A DNA stretch of 64,000 bases from Elusimicrobiota bacterium (GCA_016714745.1 JADKCG010000004.1:62001-126000); one strand, 5' to 3'; counted from the stretch's first letter, positions 1-9,903 are shown. Translations and numbers: made by a program. Notes: generated by a model from the sequence alone, not told the origin.

Positions 1-1
1 T

Positions 2-79
2 ACCGCGGGATACGACGAAGTGTCTGACGTGGATCAGGAATCCCGCTGGCTTCTGACGTTAACAAAACAAATCCCATGA
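2..79 (+). CDS. C-terminal end of an unidentified upstream gene (partial)
   Basis: One frame is open from the window edge and stops at a TGA that overlaps the xseA start codon by four bases (ATGA). Only about 25 residues are visible, ending in a short hydrophobic/basic tail, so the product cannot be named. The overlap suggests translational coupling with xseA. The rest lies outside the window. Confidence 0.5.
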   Translation, partial: TAGYDEVSDVDQESRWLLTLTKQIP

Positions 80-1416
80 CGGACGAAAAAAAATCTCTTT
101 CTGTCAGCCAAGTGAACCGGGCCATCGGCGCGGCGTTGGAAGATCAATTCTCTGACGCTTTCTGGGTGGTGGGCGAGGTTCAAGGTTATGACCGAGACGC
201 TTCCAAAGCCAGCCAACGGCGTTGGGGCCAAATCTATTTCGAGCTGATCGAAAAAGAGGCCGGTTCGGACACGGTGAAAGCCGGCATCAAAGCACTTGTG
301 TGGGGCGACGTCCACAACGCCATGAAAGCCAAACTGCTGGACGTCGCGGGAGATTTGAAATTTCAAGACGGTCTCCAAGTGAGACTTCTCTGCAAGATTG
401 ATTTTTATTGGCCTCGCGCCAATCTCCAGTTGAAAGTGTTGGACGTGGACCCCCATTTTACCCTGGGCGACATGGAACGGGCTCGTCGGGAACTGATCGA
501 ATCCCTCAAACGCACCGGTCTTTTTGATCGGAACCGTGAAACCCCGCTGTCGATGGTTCCCCTGGACATCGGATTGATCACGTCCGACGGGAGCGCGGCC
601 TACCATGATTTCGTTGAAGAATTGCGGAGTTCCGGCTATGCCTTTCGACTGCATTTTGTGGATGCTCGCATGCAAGGCGCGGACACGGAAAACGATGTCC
701 CCCGCGCCCTCGTCCTATTGGCCAAAAATCCCGAGGTGGAGGTCATTGTTTTGATTCGCGGAGGGGGATCCCGCTCGGACTTGATTTGGTTTGACAAAGA
801 AAAGGTGGCCCGGGCCGTGGCGGTCTGTCCGATCCCCGTGGTCACGGGCATTGGCCATGAAATCGATTTGTCCGTGGCGGACCTGGTGGCCCACACCAGC
901 CGAAAAACGCCCACCGCGGTGGCACAGTTTTTAATCGAACGGGCCCGAGCGTTTGAAACAGTTTTATCGGACGCGTCTCGCTCCCTCCGGGAAGCCGCGC
1001 AAGAACGGTTGGACCGAGAATCTCGCGCTCTCTCGGAAGCGGCTAAAACGTGGAGAGAAAGCGCGGGACACTCCGTGTCCCTTTTTCAAAAAACATTGTC
1101 GACCAGCACGGAGTTTCTTCGTGCTTCGGCCCGGCGACATCTGGGTCTTTTGGCCGAGCGGTTGAAAGTTGCCCCGGCCCGTTTGGAGGGCGGGGCGCGG
1201 GGGATCCTTCGGTCAAACACCGAACGCCTTGAGTCTTTCCGAAAAGAATGCGAATTTAAGGATCCCCGCCGAATCTTGGCGCGGGGATACAGCCTGATCT
1301 ACGTCGGTGGACGCATCGCCAAAAGTGTCCGCTCGGTGCAGGTGGGGGAATTCATCGAAGCGCGCCTCTCCGACGGTCTCGTCACCGCCAACGTGCTGGC
1401 GACAAAAAAGGATTGA
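76..1416 (+). CDS. xseA: Exonuclease VII large subunit
   Basis: Catalytic subunit of exonuclease VII, which degrades single-stranded DNA from both ends into oligonucleotides in the cytoplasm. The 446-residue length is normal for the family. An N-terminal OB-fold DNA-binding part (about residues 5-110) is followed by the catalytic region, with the conserved glycine-rich RGGGS segment near residue 228, GIGHEID near 257 and TPTAVA near 278. A long charged, helical C-terminal part follows, as usual. The ATG overlaps the stop of the preceding gene, and xseB begins one base after the stop codon, so the two subunits are probably made from one mRNA. Confidence 0.95.
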   Translation: MTDEKKSLSVSQVNRAIGAALEDQFSDAFWVVGEVQGYDRDASKASQRRWGQIYFELIEKEAGSDTVKAGIKALVWGDVHNAMKAKLLDVAGDLKFQDGLQVRLLCKIDFYWPRANLQLKVLDVDPHFTLGDMERARRELIESLKRTGLFDRNRETPLSMVPLDIGLITSDGSAAYHDFVEELRSSGYAFRLHFVDARMQGADTENDVPRALVLLAKNPEVEVIVLIRGGGSRSDLIWFDKEKVARAVAVCPIPVVTGIGHEIDLSVADLVAHTSRKTPTAVAQFLIERARAFETVLSDASRSLREAAQERLDRESRALSEAAKTWRESAGHSVSLFQKTLSTSTEFLRASARRHLGLLAERLKVAPARLEGGARGILRSNTERLESFRKECEFKDPRRILARGYSLIYVGGRIAKSVRSVQVGEFIEARLSDGLVTANVLATKKD

Positions 1417-1417
1417 T

Positions 1418-1648
1418 ATGACAAAAAAATCAGAAGGATACGCCCAAGCGTACGAGGAACTTCAGAAAATATTGGAAGCCATGGATCAGGGCGAAGTGGA
1501 CGTGGACGAACTCTCCGAAAAGGTCAAACGCGCCGCCGAACTCATCGAGTTCTGCCAAAAACGCCTGCGTGACACCGAACTCCAAGTCAAACGCGTCATG
1601 CAAAAACTCGAAGAAACCGTAAAGGAAGAGGAATCCCACGATCGCTGA
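1418..1648 (+). CDS. xseB: Exonuclease VII small subunit
   Basis: A 76-residue acidic helical protein, the usual size of XseB, which binds the large subunit to form active exonuclease VII. The motif YEELQKILEAMDQGEVDVDEL near the N-terminus is typical. The ATG lies one base after the xseA stop, so the start is well supported by adjacency. A longer in-frame reading upstream exists only as overlap with xseA in another frame and was not used. Confidence 0.93.
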   Translation: MTKKSEGYAQAYEELQKILEAMDQGEVDVDELSEKVKRAAELIEFCQKRLRDTELQVKRVMQKLEETVKEEESHDR

Positions 1649-1839
1649 CCTGAAAATTTCATACGACCGAGCCTTTCCGTCCGAAAAAGCTGAAAAAATT
1701 AGTTCCGGACCCTGTCGAGGTTTGCCCCGTTCCAACCGCGGGGTCGACAGAGACCGCCCCCGTTTGCCTCGCGGCTACGTGGGTCGCTGTCTGTAGGAAG
1801 GGATAGGATGGGGGGGAATCCCGGCTAATTGTTGGGAGC

Positions 1840-1866
1840 GCCGGGCCTCCGCCCGGCTTTGTCTGT
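1840..1866 (+). terminator. Putative intrinsic terminator after xseAB
   Basis: A 7-bp GC-only stem (GCCGGGC / GCCCGGC, loop CTCC) is followed by a T-rich run TTTGTCTGT. It lies about 190 bases after xseB. The 1649-1839 gap before it has no gene but contains another stem-loop at 1712-1750 (outer CTGTCGA/TCGACAG, inner CCCCG/CGGGG), which may be part of the 3' UTR. Confidence 0.45.
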
Positions 1867-1871
1867 CATTG

Positions 1872-2022
1872 AACCCGGATTTTGCAATAGGACACGGCAT
1901 TCGACGAAGAATCCGGGACTTTCTTCAACGCTCAACCGTAGACACCGCTACGCTGCGTTTTTCGTCGAAAAAGCCGCCGGCTTCTTCCTCTCGGTGCTCG
2001 CGCCTATTGCAAAGTCCGGGTT
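1872..2022 (+). repeat. Palindromic element, copy 1 (151 bp)
   Basis: The element begins AACCCGGATTTTGCAATAGG and ends with its reverse complement carrying one mismatch, giving 20-bp terminal inverted repeats. Inside are further inverted pairs: TTCGACGAA near the left and TTCGTCGAA near the right, and a central CGTAG-ACACCG-CTACG hairpin. It matches the copies at 58191-58351 and 60943-61103 closely over its whole length, but is 10 bases shorter through small internal deletions. It has no transposase. The right arm overlaps the end of waaF and provides its stop codon. Confidence 0.9.
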
Positions 2023-3003
2023 GAATGGATCGTTTCCATGACGTCACTGACGGTGATCTTTTTCAAGCAGAGCTTATAATCTTCTCCGCGTAGAGGGCAT
2101 TCATTTCGCACACAAGGAACACAGGGAACTTCATGGGTTTGTAAGACCTGGACCTGGGGGCCAAAGGGCGATGTGAGGCGGGGGTTGGAAGGGCCGGCCA
2201 GAACGATGAGGGGAGTGCCGACGGCCCAACCCACGTGCATGAGGCCGGACTCGTTGGTCAAAAGAACCGTGGATCGCGCCAGGATCGATGCCGCCAAGGG
2301 GACCGTGGTTTGGCCGCAAGATTGATCGTCTCGGCAGAGAGAGCCGGGCCACCTCGTCGGCGAAAAGCTGGTCTTCCGGGGCGCCCAACAGCAGGACGGT
2401 TGACCACTCTGGGCCCAGGCCGTTGATCACCTCGGCAAATCGGTCTGGGAACCACCGCCGGGCCGGGGCCCGGGACCCGGGGGCCACGGCGAGGACCTTC
2501 CCTTGTCCGAACATCCTTCGCGTTCCCAAAAATGTGTTGGTTTCCACTTCATTGGCTCGGGGGACAAATAAATCTTTTGCGGTGATGTCGGTCCCTGCCT
2601 CGTCCAAGAACCCCAAATATCGACGGACGTAATGGAACCGTTCATCCAGCGGGCGCGCTTCTGTCAGAAGAGGGCTCCTGAAATCGACGGCATAGCCGAT
2701 TCGTTTAGGAATTCCCGCCAGCCAACAGCTGAGTGCTGAAGAGAACGAGGGGGGGAGAATGTAGGCGGTTTGGTAAGCCCGGGGGCGGAGACGCCGGGCC
2801 AGGCTCCAGGGGCCCTCGCTGGATTTCAGAGGGAGAACCTCGCTCACCCCAGGCGCTCCTTGAAAAATTTCTACTAGCCCCGGTTTGGCCAAAACGTCGA
2901 TCGTTATTCCCGGCGATTTCGCTGATAAGCGTTTCAAAAACGGGGTGGCCATCACGGCGTCGCCCAGCCAGTTTGGTGCGCGGACCAATATGCGTTCTGT
3001 CAT
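2004..3003 (-). pseudogene. waaF: Lipopolysaccharide heptosyltransferase II-like, frame-disrupted
   Basis: Family-9 glycosyltransferase that would add heptose to the LPS inner core at the cytoplasmic membrane. The N-terminus carries the typical NWLGDAVMATPFL motif (residues 11-23), and the C-terminal part has TNESGLMHVGWAVGTP and VLAGPSNP, typical of the nucleotide-sugar-binding half. The reading frame is lost at about 2310-2335. Adding one base near the CTCTCTCT stretch and one G at GCGGCC restores a continuous family-like sequence (AETINLA, then GQTTVPLAASILA). Both changes are single-base, so they may be sequence errors. The last five codons and the TAG stop lie inside the palindromic element. 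Confidence 0.8.
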
Positions 3004-3085
3004 GGAAAGATTCTACCTAGTTTTCTCCTTTATTTCTTGCTAGTGTGTGTCAATCAGTGGTTATTACTTTAAGGAGGACGTCTTT

Positions 3086-3583
3086 ATGAAAAAATTAACA
3101 TTTGTGCTTGGAGCCTTTCTGGGTCTTTCTGTAATGGTTTCTGCCGAAGAAATGGCAGTCTCTGCCACGGCGGCCTCTGAATCCGGGGCCTCCATGGCTT
3201 CGAGCGTTGAACTCGTGAAATCCGCCTTGGGCACCGGTGTCGACCGTGACACTCGCACGATTCAAGGGGAATCCATGTCTTTTGATGCGTCGATGGAAGT
3301 CTATTATCTGACGCGCGTCAAATCTGAAATGGTGCCCACCACGGTCAACCATGTCTATTCTGTTGATGGAAAAGAAGTGGCGTCCGTTCCTTTGGCGATC
3401 AAAGGGTCCCCCTGGACCACCTGGAGCCGAAAGACGGTATGGCCCGGTTCCTGGAAGGTGGAACTGAAGGACGAGTCAGGGATCGTGATTGAGTCCAAAG
3501 AGTTTACGGTCTCCAAGGACATGGTTTCCCCAGCGGCTCCGGTGGAACCCGTCCCAACAGTGACCCCGACTCAACCGCAATAA
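3086..3583 (+). CDS. Exported DUF2914-domain protein
   Basis: A 165-residue protein with a clear signal peptide (MKKLTFVLGAFLGLSVMVSA, cleaved before EE). The mature part matches the DUF2914 pattern: a Tyr/Thr-rich strand (VYYLTRVKS), then HVYSVDGKEVASVPL, then a tryptophan-rich W-TTWSRKTVWPGSW-KVEL segment and a closing FTV strand. The C-terminus is a Pro/Val/Thr-rich tail of about 20 residues. An AAGGAGG ribosome site at 3071-3077 fixes the start. The function of DUF2914 is not known; a periplasmic role is inferred. It is divergent from waaF and ends in its own terminator. Confidence 0.75.
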   Translation: MKKLTFVLGAFLGLSVMVSAEEMAVSATAASESGASMASSVELVKSALGTGVDRDTRTIQGESMSFDASMEVYYLTRVKSEMVPTTVNHVYSVDGKEVASVPLAIKGSPWTTWSRKTVWPGSWKVELKDESGIVIESKEFTVSKDMVSPAAPVEPVPTVTPTQPQ

Positions 3584-3599
3584 CGGATTCTTTTCAAAC

Positions 3600-3645
3600 A
3601 AAGATCCCCGGGTCGGCCTTGCGCCGGTCCGGGGATCTTTGTTTT
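3600..3645 (+). terminator. Strong rho-independent terminator
   Basis: The stem AAAGATCCCCGG pairs with CCGGGGATCTTT across a GC-rich loop and is followed by GTTTTG. It lies 17 bases after the DUF2914 stop and isolates that gene from smc. Confidence 0.9.
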
Positions 3646-3661
3646 GAGACGGAATCATTTC

Positions 3662-3689
3662 TTGACTAAAACCCCTTCATAGGTAAAAT
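3662..3689 (+). promoter_or_regulatory. Probable sigma-70-type promoter for smc
   Basis: TTGACT and TAAAAT are separated by 16 bases, between the preceding terminator and smc. The expected transcript start is about 40 bases before the smc ATG. Confidence 0.6.
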
Positions 3690-3736
3690 ATGTCCCTGAT
3701 AACGGTGGGTATCCCATTGGAAAAGGATGGTAAAAG

Positions 3737-6700
3737 ATGTACTTAAAGCGCCTGGAGATGGTTGGTTTCAAATCGTTTGCCGAACGCACCCGTTTGGAGT
3801 TTGAACCGGGTGTGACCGCCATCGTGGGACCCAATGGGTGCGGCAAATCCAATGTGGTGGACGCGATCCGATGGTGTTTGGGGGAAATGAGCGCCAAGTC
3901 TCTCCGTTCCAAAGTTTTGGCGGATGTTATTTTTAACGGGTCGGCCAACCGCGCGCCCTCTAACCTCTCGGAAGTGTCCATGACCTTCGACAATTCCCAA
4001 AATCGCCTGCCCATCGATTACTCCGAGGTGACCATCACCCGCCGCTTGTTCCGGTCCGGCGAGTCTGAATACTTTTTGAACAAGTCCCAATGCCGCCTGA
4101 AAGACATCAAGGAACTGTTTTTGGATACCGGCATTGGCGAGGAAGGCTATTCCATTATCGAACAGGGACGGGTGGAACATGTGTTGTCGGCCAAGCCCGA
4201 GGAACGCCGGGAACTCTTTGAAGAAGCGGCCGGGGTCTCCAAATACAAGGCCCGACGAGAAGAAACCCTCCGTCGGCTTGAACGCACTCAGCTGGACTTG
4301 GACCGTTTGTCGGACGTGATCGCCCTCACCAAGGAACAGATGGATAAAATTGAGGCGGCGGTCCGAAAGGCGCGCTCGTATCAGAAGATTCAGGAAAATT
4401 TAAAGGCGCTTGAGATCGCCCACGCCCTCTACGAGTCAAAACAGTTGGAAGAGCAGATGGAGTCCATGCGGCAAGCCATGCTGATGATGGAAAATGATTT
4501 GCACGCAAAAACCACATCGACCGGTCAAAAAGAGGCGGAGCTCACCGACCTTCGGTGGAAAGAAACCCAGTTGGGTGAAAAACTGGTGGAGATGAACCGA
4601 CGGCTTTCTGAAATTGACGGCGCCATTAGTCTGGCCGAACAGAGACAAGGAACCGCCCGGGAACGGCAGGCGGAGATCTCCCATCGGGATTTGGTGTTGG
4701 ACGGCGAGATCAATCAAGGCCATCTGCGTCGAGATGAGTTGGCCAAACTGTCTGAGGAAATTCGGGTCTCCTTAGCGGAAGAAGCCGAAACCGCGCGTCA
4801 GTCGGCCGGGATCTTGGCGGCCAGCGAAGAGTCTTATAATGAAAAGGCAGGTTTGTTGACCAGCGTTCAAAACGTGGCGACGGAAGTCCAAAACGCCATT
4901 TGGAAAAATACCCAAGACCGGACAAAGCTCAACAACGATTTGGTGGCCCAACGATCTTTGGAATCTCGTCTAGAGGCCCAAATGGCCGTGAACGCTAAAG
5001 ACCTCGCAAAAGCAGAGGAGCGGTTGGCCCAATTGCGGACAGATTTGGCCGCCGCGGAGGCCGATGGGGTGGCTTCCTCGAGCGCGTTGGTTCAGGCCGA
5101 AACGTCTGTCAGCAATGCCCAGGCGGAAGTGGGGGCGCGGGACCAAGGGCTTACCGAGGCCCAAGCGGCGGTGTCACGATCACAAGAAGATCTTTTCCGA
5201 ACTCAAGCCCAGCTCGACGCCCAAGAAGAATGGGAATCGTCCGATGTTTACGCGCGGGGAACCCAGGCGGTGTTGGCCGCGGGTCTGCCGGGCCTGCACG
5301 GGCCCGTGGGCCGATTGATCTCCGTTTCCACGTCAGATGAAGTCGTTGTGCGACGGGCGCTGGGCGTTCACGTCAACGATCTCGTGGCCGACACTTTGGA
5401 CGATGCCCGGGCCGCCATCGACTTTTTGGCGAAAGGAGCCCACGGCCGGGCGCGGATCTTGGTGTTGGACCGGCTTCCCCAAGGCGCCGCCGGAGCGACC
5501 GCATCGGTGGGGCAGAGAACTCTTTTGGATATGGCACGGGCAGACACGCGTTTTGAGCCCGTGATGCGCTATTTGCTTTCCGGTTGGATCGCCTCTGAAG
5601 GAACGCTCTATGGGGAGGGTGTTTTGGAAGGCGGATCCGATTCTTCCGCTGGCCCCGTTTTTGACGCGCTCCGCCGGGAGAACCTGTCCCGGGAAATCGC
5701 GTCTCTCACCGGTGGTCTTGAGGTTGCCCAGTCCGCCCGCCGCGCCGCTGAAGAGGGGCGGCGCACCGCCGCCCAGTCGTTGGAAACCTCCCGTCGCGAT
5801 CTCGAGTCCGCCCGTGTGCGCGCCAACATTGCGTCCCAAGCTGTGGTGCGACTCAAAGGTCAGGGCGCTCTGCACGAAGAAGAAATTCGAATCATTCATG
5901 CCGAAATGGAAAAGGCCGTGCTGTCCGAAACCCAGGCCCGCGCCTCCGCCCAAGCGTTGGAATCTCTGTTGGAAGGGTTGAAGGGGGAAGAAACCCGATT
6001 GCGAAACGAGTGGGGCATGATCCAAGAATCGTTGAAAGAACGCCAGGCCGCCACGTTCGCGGCGTCCACAGAATTGGCGGTGGCGAAAGAACGCGCCCAC
6101 GGCCACGAGGACCGGCTTCGTTGGAAAGAAAAACAATTGTCCGACGTGGAAGCCGAACGGCAATCTTTGGCCGTCGGTCTCGAAGCGAAAGTGCAGGAAC
6201 GGGCGGGATCGGCCCTTCGGGTGGAAGAACAGAAAAAAGTGGAAGACGAATCCTCCCGCGCCATCGCCGAACTTATGACGGGCCACCGGGACGCCAACGG
6301 AGCGCTCGAAGCTGTTCATTCGGAACGGCGCGCCCTCGCGGAATCCTTGGGGTTGGCCCAAACCGCCCTGTCGGACCTTCGCCAGCAGACGGAAGAAATG
6401 CAAAACCAACTGCACGAGAAAAAGTTGCAACACAGCCACGCACAGTTCCGTCGAGAGTCGGTGGAAACCCACTTAAAAGACAAATACATGATGAGCCTCG
6501 CTGAGGCCCGGGAAGCCCACCCGATCCCGACGGAAGCGGTGCCCCAGGCCGAACTTGAGAAACATCGCCGCCGGGTGGAAGGCATGGGCCCGGTCAATCT
6601 CGCCGCGCCCGAAGAACATGCCCAATTGGAAGAACGCTACAATTTCCTCCTGTCTCAACAGCAGGACTTGGTCAAAGCGAAAGAGGACTTGCTCAGCACC

Positions 6701-7240
6701 GTGCAAAAGATCAATGCCTCGACCCGCCAGAATTTCCGCGAGACCTTCGATAAAGTGCGGGAAAATTTCAAGGCCATTTATGGCCAGCTCTTCCCCGGGG
6801 GCGAAGCCGATGTGCGGCTGACCGACGAAGCCGACATCCTCAACGCCGGTGTCGACATTTTCGCCCAACCGCCCGGCAAAAAACTGATGAACATCACGCT
6901 CCTTTCCGGCGGCGAAAAAGCGCTCACCGCCGTGGCCCTGCTGTTTGCTTTCTTTATGGTCCGGCCCGCCCCCTTCGCCGTTTTAGACGAAGTCGACGCG
7001 CCGCTCGACGAATCCAACGTCACGCGTTTCATCACGCTGATCAAGGCGTTCACCGACCAATCCCAATTCATCATGATCACCCACAACAAGCGTTCCATGG
7101 AAACCGCCGACACCCTCTACGGCGTCACCATGGAAGTTCAAGGCGTCTCCCGAATCCTCTCCGCCCGCTTAAAAACGCTCGAGGACCGCCCCCAAGCCCG
7201 AAGCCCCGAAGCGGTTCTATCCTCAGCTGGAAAGACCTAG
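3737..7240 (+). CDS. smc: Chromosome segregation protein SMC
   Basis: The 1167-residue ATPase of the condensin complex, which folds and segregates the chromosome with ScpA and ScpB. Domains in order: N-terminal head with Walker A GPNGCGKSN (residues 31-39), long coiled coil (about 165-500), hinge (about 510-635), return coiled coil, and C-terminal head with signature LLSGGEKAL (near 1054) and Walker B VLDEVDAPLDE (near 1082). All ATPase motifs are intact and the length is normal. It has its own promoter and follows a strong terminator. The next gene begins about 45 bases downstream, so read-through into the glycan block is possible. Confidence 0.97.
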   Translation: MYLKRLEMVGFKSFAERTRLEFEPGVTAIVGPNGCGKSNVVDAIRWCLGEMSAKSLRSKVLADVIFNGSANRAPSNLSEVSMTFDNSQNRLPIDYSEVTITRRLFRSGESEYFLNKSQCRLKDIKELFLDTGIGEEGYSIIEQGRVEHVLSAKPEERRELFEEAAGVSKYKARREETLRRLERTQLDLDRLSDVIALTKEQMDKIEAAVRKARSYQKIQENLKALEIAHALYESKQLEEQMESMRQAMLMMENDLHAKTTSTGQKEAELTDLRWKETQLGEKLVEMNRRLSEIDGAISLAEQRQGTARERQAEISHRDLVLDGEINQGHLRRDELAKLSEEIRVSLAEEAETARQSAGILAASEESYNEKAGLLTSVQNVATEVQNAIWKNTQDRTKLNNDLVAQRSLESRLEAQMAVNAKDLAKAEERLAQLRTDLAAAEADGVASSSALVQAETSVSNAQAEVGARDQGLTEAQAAVSRSQEDLFRTQAQLDAQEEWESSDVYARGTQAVLAAGLPGLHGPVGRLISVSTSDEVVVRRALGVHVNDLVADTLDDARAAIDFLAKGAHGRARILVLDRLPQGAAGATASVGQRTLLDMARADTRFEPVMRYLLSGWIASEGTLYGEGVLEGGSDSSAGPVFDALRRENLSREIASLTGGLEVAQSARRAAEEGRRTAAQSLETSRRDLESARVRANIASQAVVRLKGQGALHEEEIRIIHAEMEKAVLSETQARASAQALESLLEGLKGEETRLRNEWGMIQESLKERQAATFAASTELAVAKERAHGHEDRLRWKEKQLSDVEAERQSLAVGLEAKVQERAGSALRVEEQKKVEDESSRAIAELMTGHRDANGALEAVHSERRALAESLGLAQTALSDLRQQTEEMQNQLHEKKLQHSHAQFRRESVETHLKDKYMMSLAEAREAHPIPTEAVPQAELEKHRRRVEGMGPVNLAAPEEHAQLEERYNFLLSQQQDLVKAKEDLLSTVQKINASTRQNFRETFDKVRENFKAIYGQLFPGGEADVRLTDEADILNAGVDIFAQPPGKKLMNITLLSGGEKALTAVALLFAFFMVRPAPFAVLDEVDAPLDESNVTRFITLIKAFTDQSQFIMITHNKRSMETADTLYGVTMEVQGVSRILSARLKTLEDRPQARSPEAVLSSAGKT

Positions 7241-7286
7241 TTTTTTCCGTTTTTTGCATAGTATGTCGTCTATTAGTGGACCTACT

Positions 7287-8066
7287 ATGTCGGAATTGAC
7301 ATTGACAAAACTTCCCCCCTCGGTTCGAATACCGCTTGCCGGTGTATGTATCGATCTTCTGAGAGAACCCGATGTGGTCGAAAGAGTTAAGGTTTTTGTG
7401 GGAAGTGGCGAATGCCACCAAATCATTACGGCGAACCCCCTCATGATCATGGCCGCGGAAAAGGATCCGGCACTCCGCGCGGCCTTTGATGCGGCGGACT
7501 TGGTCATTCCCGACTCCGCCGGTGTCCAATGGGCCGCCCGAATGAAAGGCCATAAAATTTCAAAAATCGCTGGCATCGACCTGATGGATGCCCTCTGTGC
7601 CCAAGCCGCCGAACGAAGCTGGCGTGTTTATTTCCTGGGCGCCGCTCCCGGCGTTGCCGAGACAGCGGCTCACGTTTTGACCCAACGTCACAAGGGGCTA
7701 CAAGTGGCGGGCATTCAACATGGTTATTTTGCTCGGGGAACGGGTGAAGAGGCGGTCATACACCCTATTGCCGAATCCAAGCCAGACCTTCTCTTCGTCG
7801 CCCTCTCGACCCCCGTTCAAGACGGTTGGATACACAAAAATCTTTCCCGCTTCGGCGCCAAAGTCGTTATGGGGGTGGGGGGAAGTTTTGACGTCCTTTC
7901 CGGCCGCCTCCGCCGAGCTCCCGCGTGGATGCGCACCACTGGACTGGAATGGTTCTTTCGCCTTCTTCAAGAACCTGGCCGAGCCACTCGCATGATCCAA
8001 CTCCCTGTTTTCGCTATGTCGGTTATGAAAGATACAAGGGAGAAACAGCCAAAGTGCAAGGGATAA
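7287..8066 (+). CDS. WecG/TagA/CpsF-family glycosyltransferase
   Basis: Family-26 enzymes transfer a sugar such as N-acetylmannosamine or glucose to an undecaprenyl-diphosphate-linked primer on the inner face of the membrane. Visible motifs include TANPLMI, PDSAGVQWA, AGIDLMDAL, the GVGGSFDVLSGRLRRAP block and GLEWFFRLLQEPGR. The family's GSPKQE-type motif appears here as the variant STPVQDGW. About 259 residues is the normal length. The ATG at 7287 was chosen because GGA lies seven bases upstream; ATG 7263 has no ribosome site. The acceptor and sugar cannot be told from sequence. Confidence 0.87.
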   Translation: MSELTLTKLPPSVRIPLAGVCIDLLREPDVVERVKVFVGSGECHQIITANPLMIMAAEKDPALRAAFDAADLVIPDSAGVQWAARMKGHKISKIAGIDLMDALCAQAAERSWRVYFLGAAPGVAETAAHVLTQRHKGLQVAGIQHGYFARGTGEEAVIHPIAESKPDLLFVALSTPVQDGWIHKNLSRFGAKVVMGVGGSFDVLSGRLRRAPAWMRTTGLEWFFRLLQEPGRATRMIQLPVFAMSVMKDTREKQPKCKG

Positions 8067-8077
8067 AGGTTCAAGAA

Positions 8078-9903
8078 ATGAAATTTGCGGAACGAGTGAA
8101 CTGGAATCGCTTGGCACTTTTTTCTTCAGTTATAAGCGTGTTTTGTGTTTTGGGTTGGCTGTTGAAATATAGCCATTACGGGATCGATTTTACGGACGAG
8201 AGTTTTTATCTGGTTTTGATATCAAAGCCGTTCGCTTACGATTGGTCGATCAGTCAGTTTGGGTTTATCTTCCATCCTCTCTATCAGTTTCTGGGTGGAA
8301 ACATTGCCGTTTTAAGGCAAGTCAATATCTGTTTAACCTTTATCTTGGCTTGGTGGTTGGTCAATAATTTCCTTAAAGTTATCGTCCCTGATGTCTTTCC
8401 CGGGAAGAAGGAACAATGGATCACCGCTTTGTCCTTTGCGACGGGTTCCCTCGTTGTCTTTGACTCTTGGCTGGTCACCCCGAATTACAATACCCTGTCC
8501 TTGCAATCGTTGTTCATTGTGGCAACGGGTTTATTGCTGGCAGAAAATAAACCATCCCGATCATCATTGATGGGGTGGGTTTTGATTGGCTTAGGGGGCT
8601 GGCTGACCTTTATGGCGAAACCCACCACCGCGGGGGCTCTTGGACTGTGCGTTATTTTGTATCTGGTGGGATCTCGAAAAGTAAAATTGAACTTGCTTAT
8701 GATTTCAATGGGGGTCGCTACCGGGGTATTGATTTTGAATGCGTTCATTATTGATGGATCGTTAGCAAAGTACATCGATCGCCTAAGAACGGGGGGTTTG
8801 TTTGCAAGATATCAAGACGGGGGGTATTCCTTGTCTCAAATCCTCCGATTGGATATTTCTTCTCGAATAGGGGTGTTGAACTACTGATTTTGACTTCCCT
8901 GTTTTTGTTATCGTTCCTTGCGGTGCGTTTGTCTTATTCGGTGCGGCGGTTGATTGAGTTATTAGGCCATGTTATTCCGATAGCCTTTTTTCTTGCGATC
9001 CTCCTTCTCGTTTTTGGTGAGGTGAATATCAACTTTGGGTTTGATCGGTCCCGTGGTCTCATCTTGTTGGCGATTCCATTGGCGGCGGCGACGCTCGGAT
9101 TCCTTGAATACAGGCTAGGATTGTTTTCCCAGGTGCCATCCACACAAAAAGTGCTCGCGCTTATTTTTGTCGCCTTTCCTCATGTATTTGCATTTGGCTC
9201 AAACGATAATTATCTCTATAGGGGCAGTTGGGCGGGGCTGTTTTGGGTCATGGCGGGATTGATTTTTATTGCTCCCATCGTTCGAAGCAATAAAAAATGG
9301 GGGATTCTGCTCCCTTTGTCCCTGGCAACTCAATTGATTGCTGTGCTCCTCTTACAGGGAGGGATGCAGAACCCTTATCGGCAAACGGGGCCCCTTGGTC
9401 TCAATAAACACATTGTTGAAATAGGGAGGCCAGGGGCCAAGGTCATTCTCTCGGAAGGATATGCCAACTACATCAAGGGGGCGGTGGCATTGGCCAAAGA
9501 GGCCGGGTTTAAAGCGGGCACGCCTGTCATCGATTTGAGCGGCCAATCTCCAGGGATTCTTTACGCGATGCAGGCGGAGAGCATCGGTCAGCCATGGACC
9601 ATTGGGGGCTATCCCGGGAGCCTAAATCTCGCTACGGAAGCGCTGAAACGTGTGCCGTGTGAAAAAATCGGGAAGGCATGGATATTGGCCGAACCCGGAG
9701 GTCCTCGAAGCCTTCCGGCCGAACTTCTTGAAAATTTCGGTGGCAACATGGGAGACCATTACGAGACAGTGGCTTTCTGGGACACGGCTCGAGGTTCTGG
9801 AGGTTATGAAAAACGGCCACCGCAACTACTGCTAAAATCCAAGAGGGAAATCTCCACCGCGGTTCAGGCCTGTCTCGATCGAAAAGCGGAACCGCAACAA
9901 TAA
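8078..9903 (+). CDS. Polytopic membrane protein, GT39/GT83-like, with one frameshift
   Basis: Two adjacent open frames (8078-8887 and 8890-9903) form one multi-pass protein of about 608 residues. The first loop carries FTDESFY, resembling the acidic DE motif of the first periplasmic loop in polyprenyl-phosphate-sugar-dependent transferases. About ten hydrophobic segments follow, then a soluble C-terminal domain of about 170 residues. The frame breaks at a GGGG run (8870-8873). One added G gives a continuous reading through RIGGVELLILTSL. A role in transferring sugar on the outer face of the membrane is inferred. AT-richer than smc. Confidence 0.55.

Noticed and set aside
1829..2041. 70-codon plus-strand frame across palindromic copy 1
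   Set aside because: It consists almost wholly of the repeat and has no ribosome site. Its first part is in a different frame from the peptide in copy 2, so it is not a conserved protein.
3037..3066. Possible promoter TTGCTA / TTATTA before the DUF2914 gene
   Set aside because: The transcript start would fall on the ribosome-binding site, so it is unlikely to be used.
5333..6472. Long minus-strand open frame of 379 codons inside smc
   Set aside because: It is opposite to smc, rich in Phe, Gly and His as expected from the complement of coiled-coil codons, and has no ribosome site or family motif.
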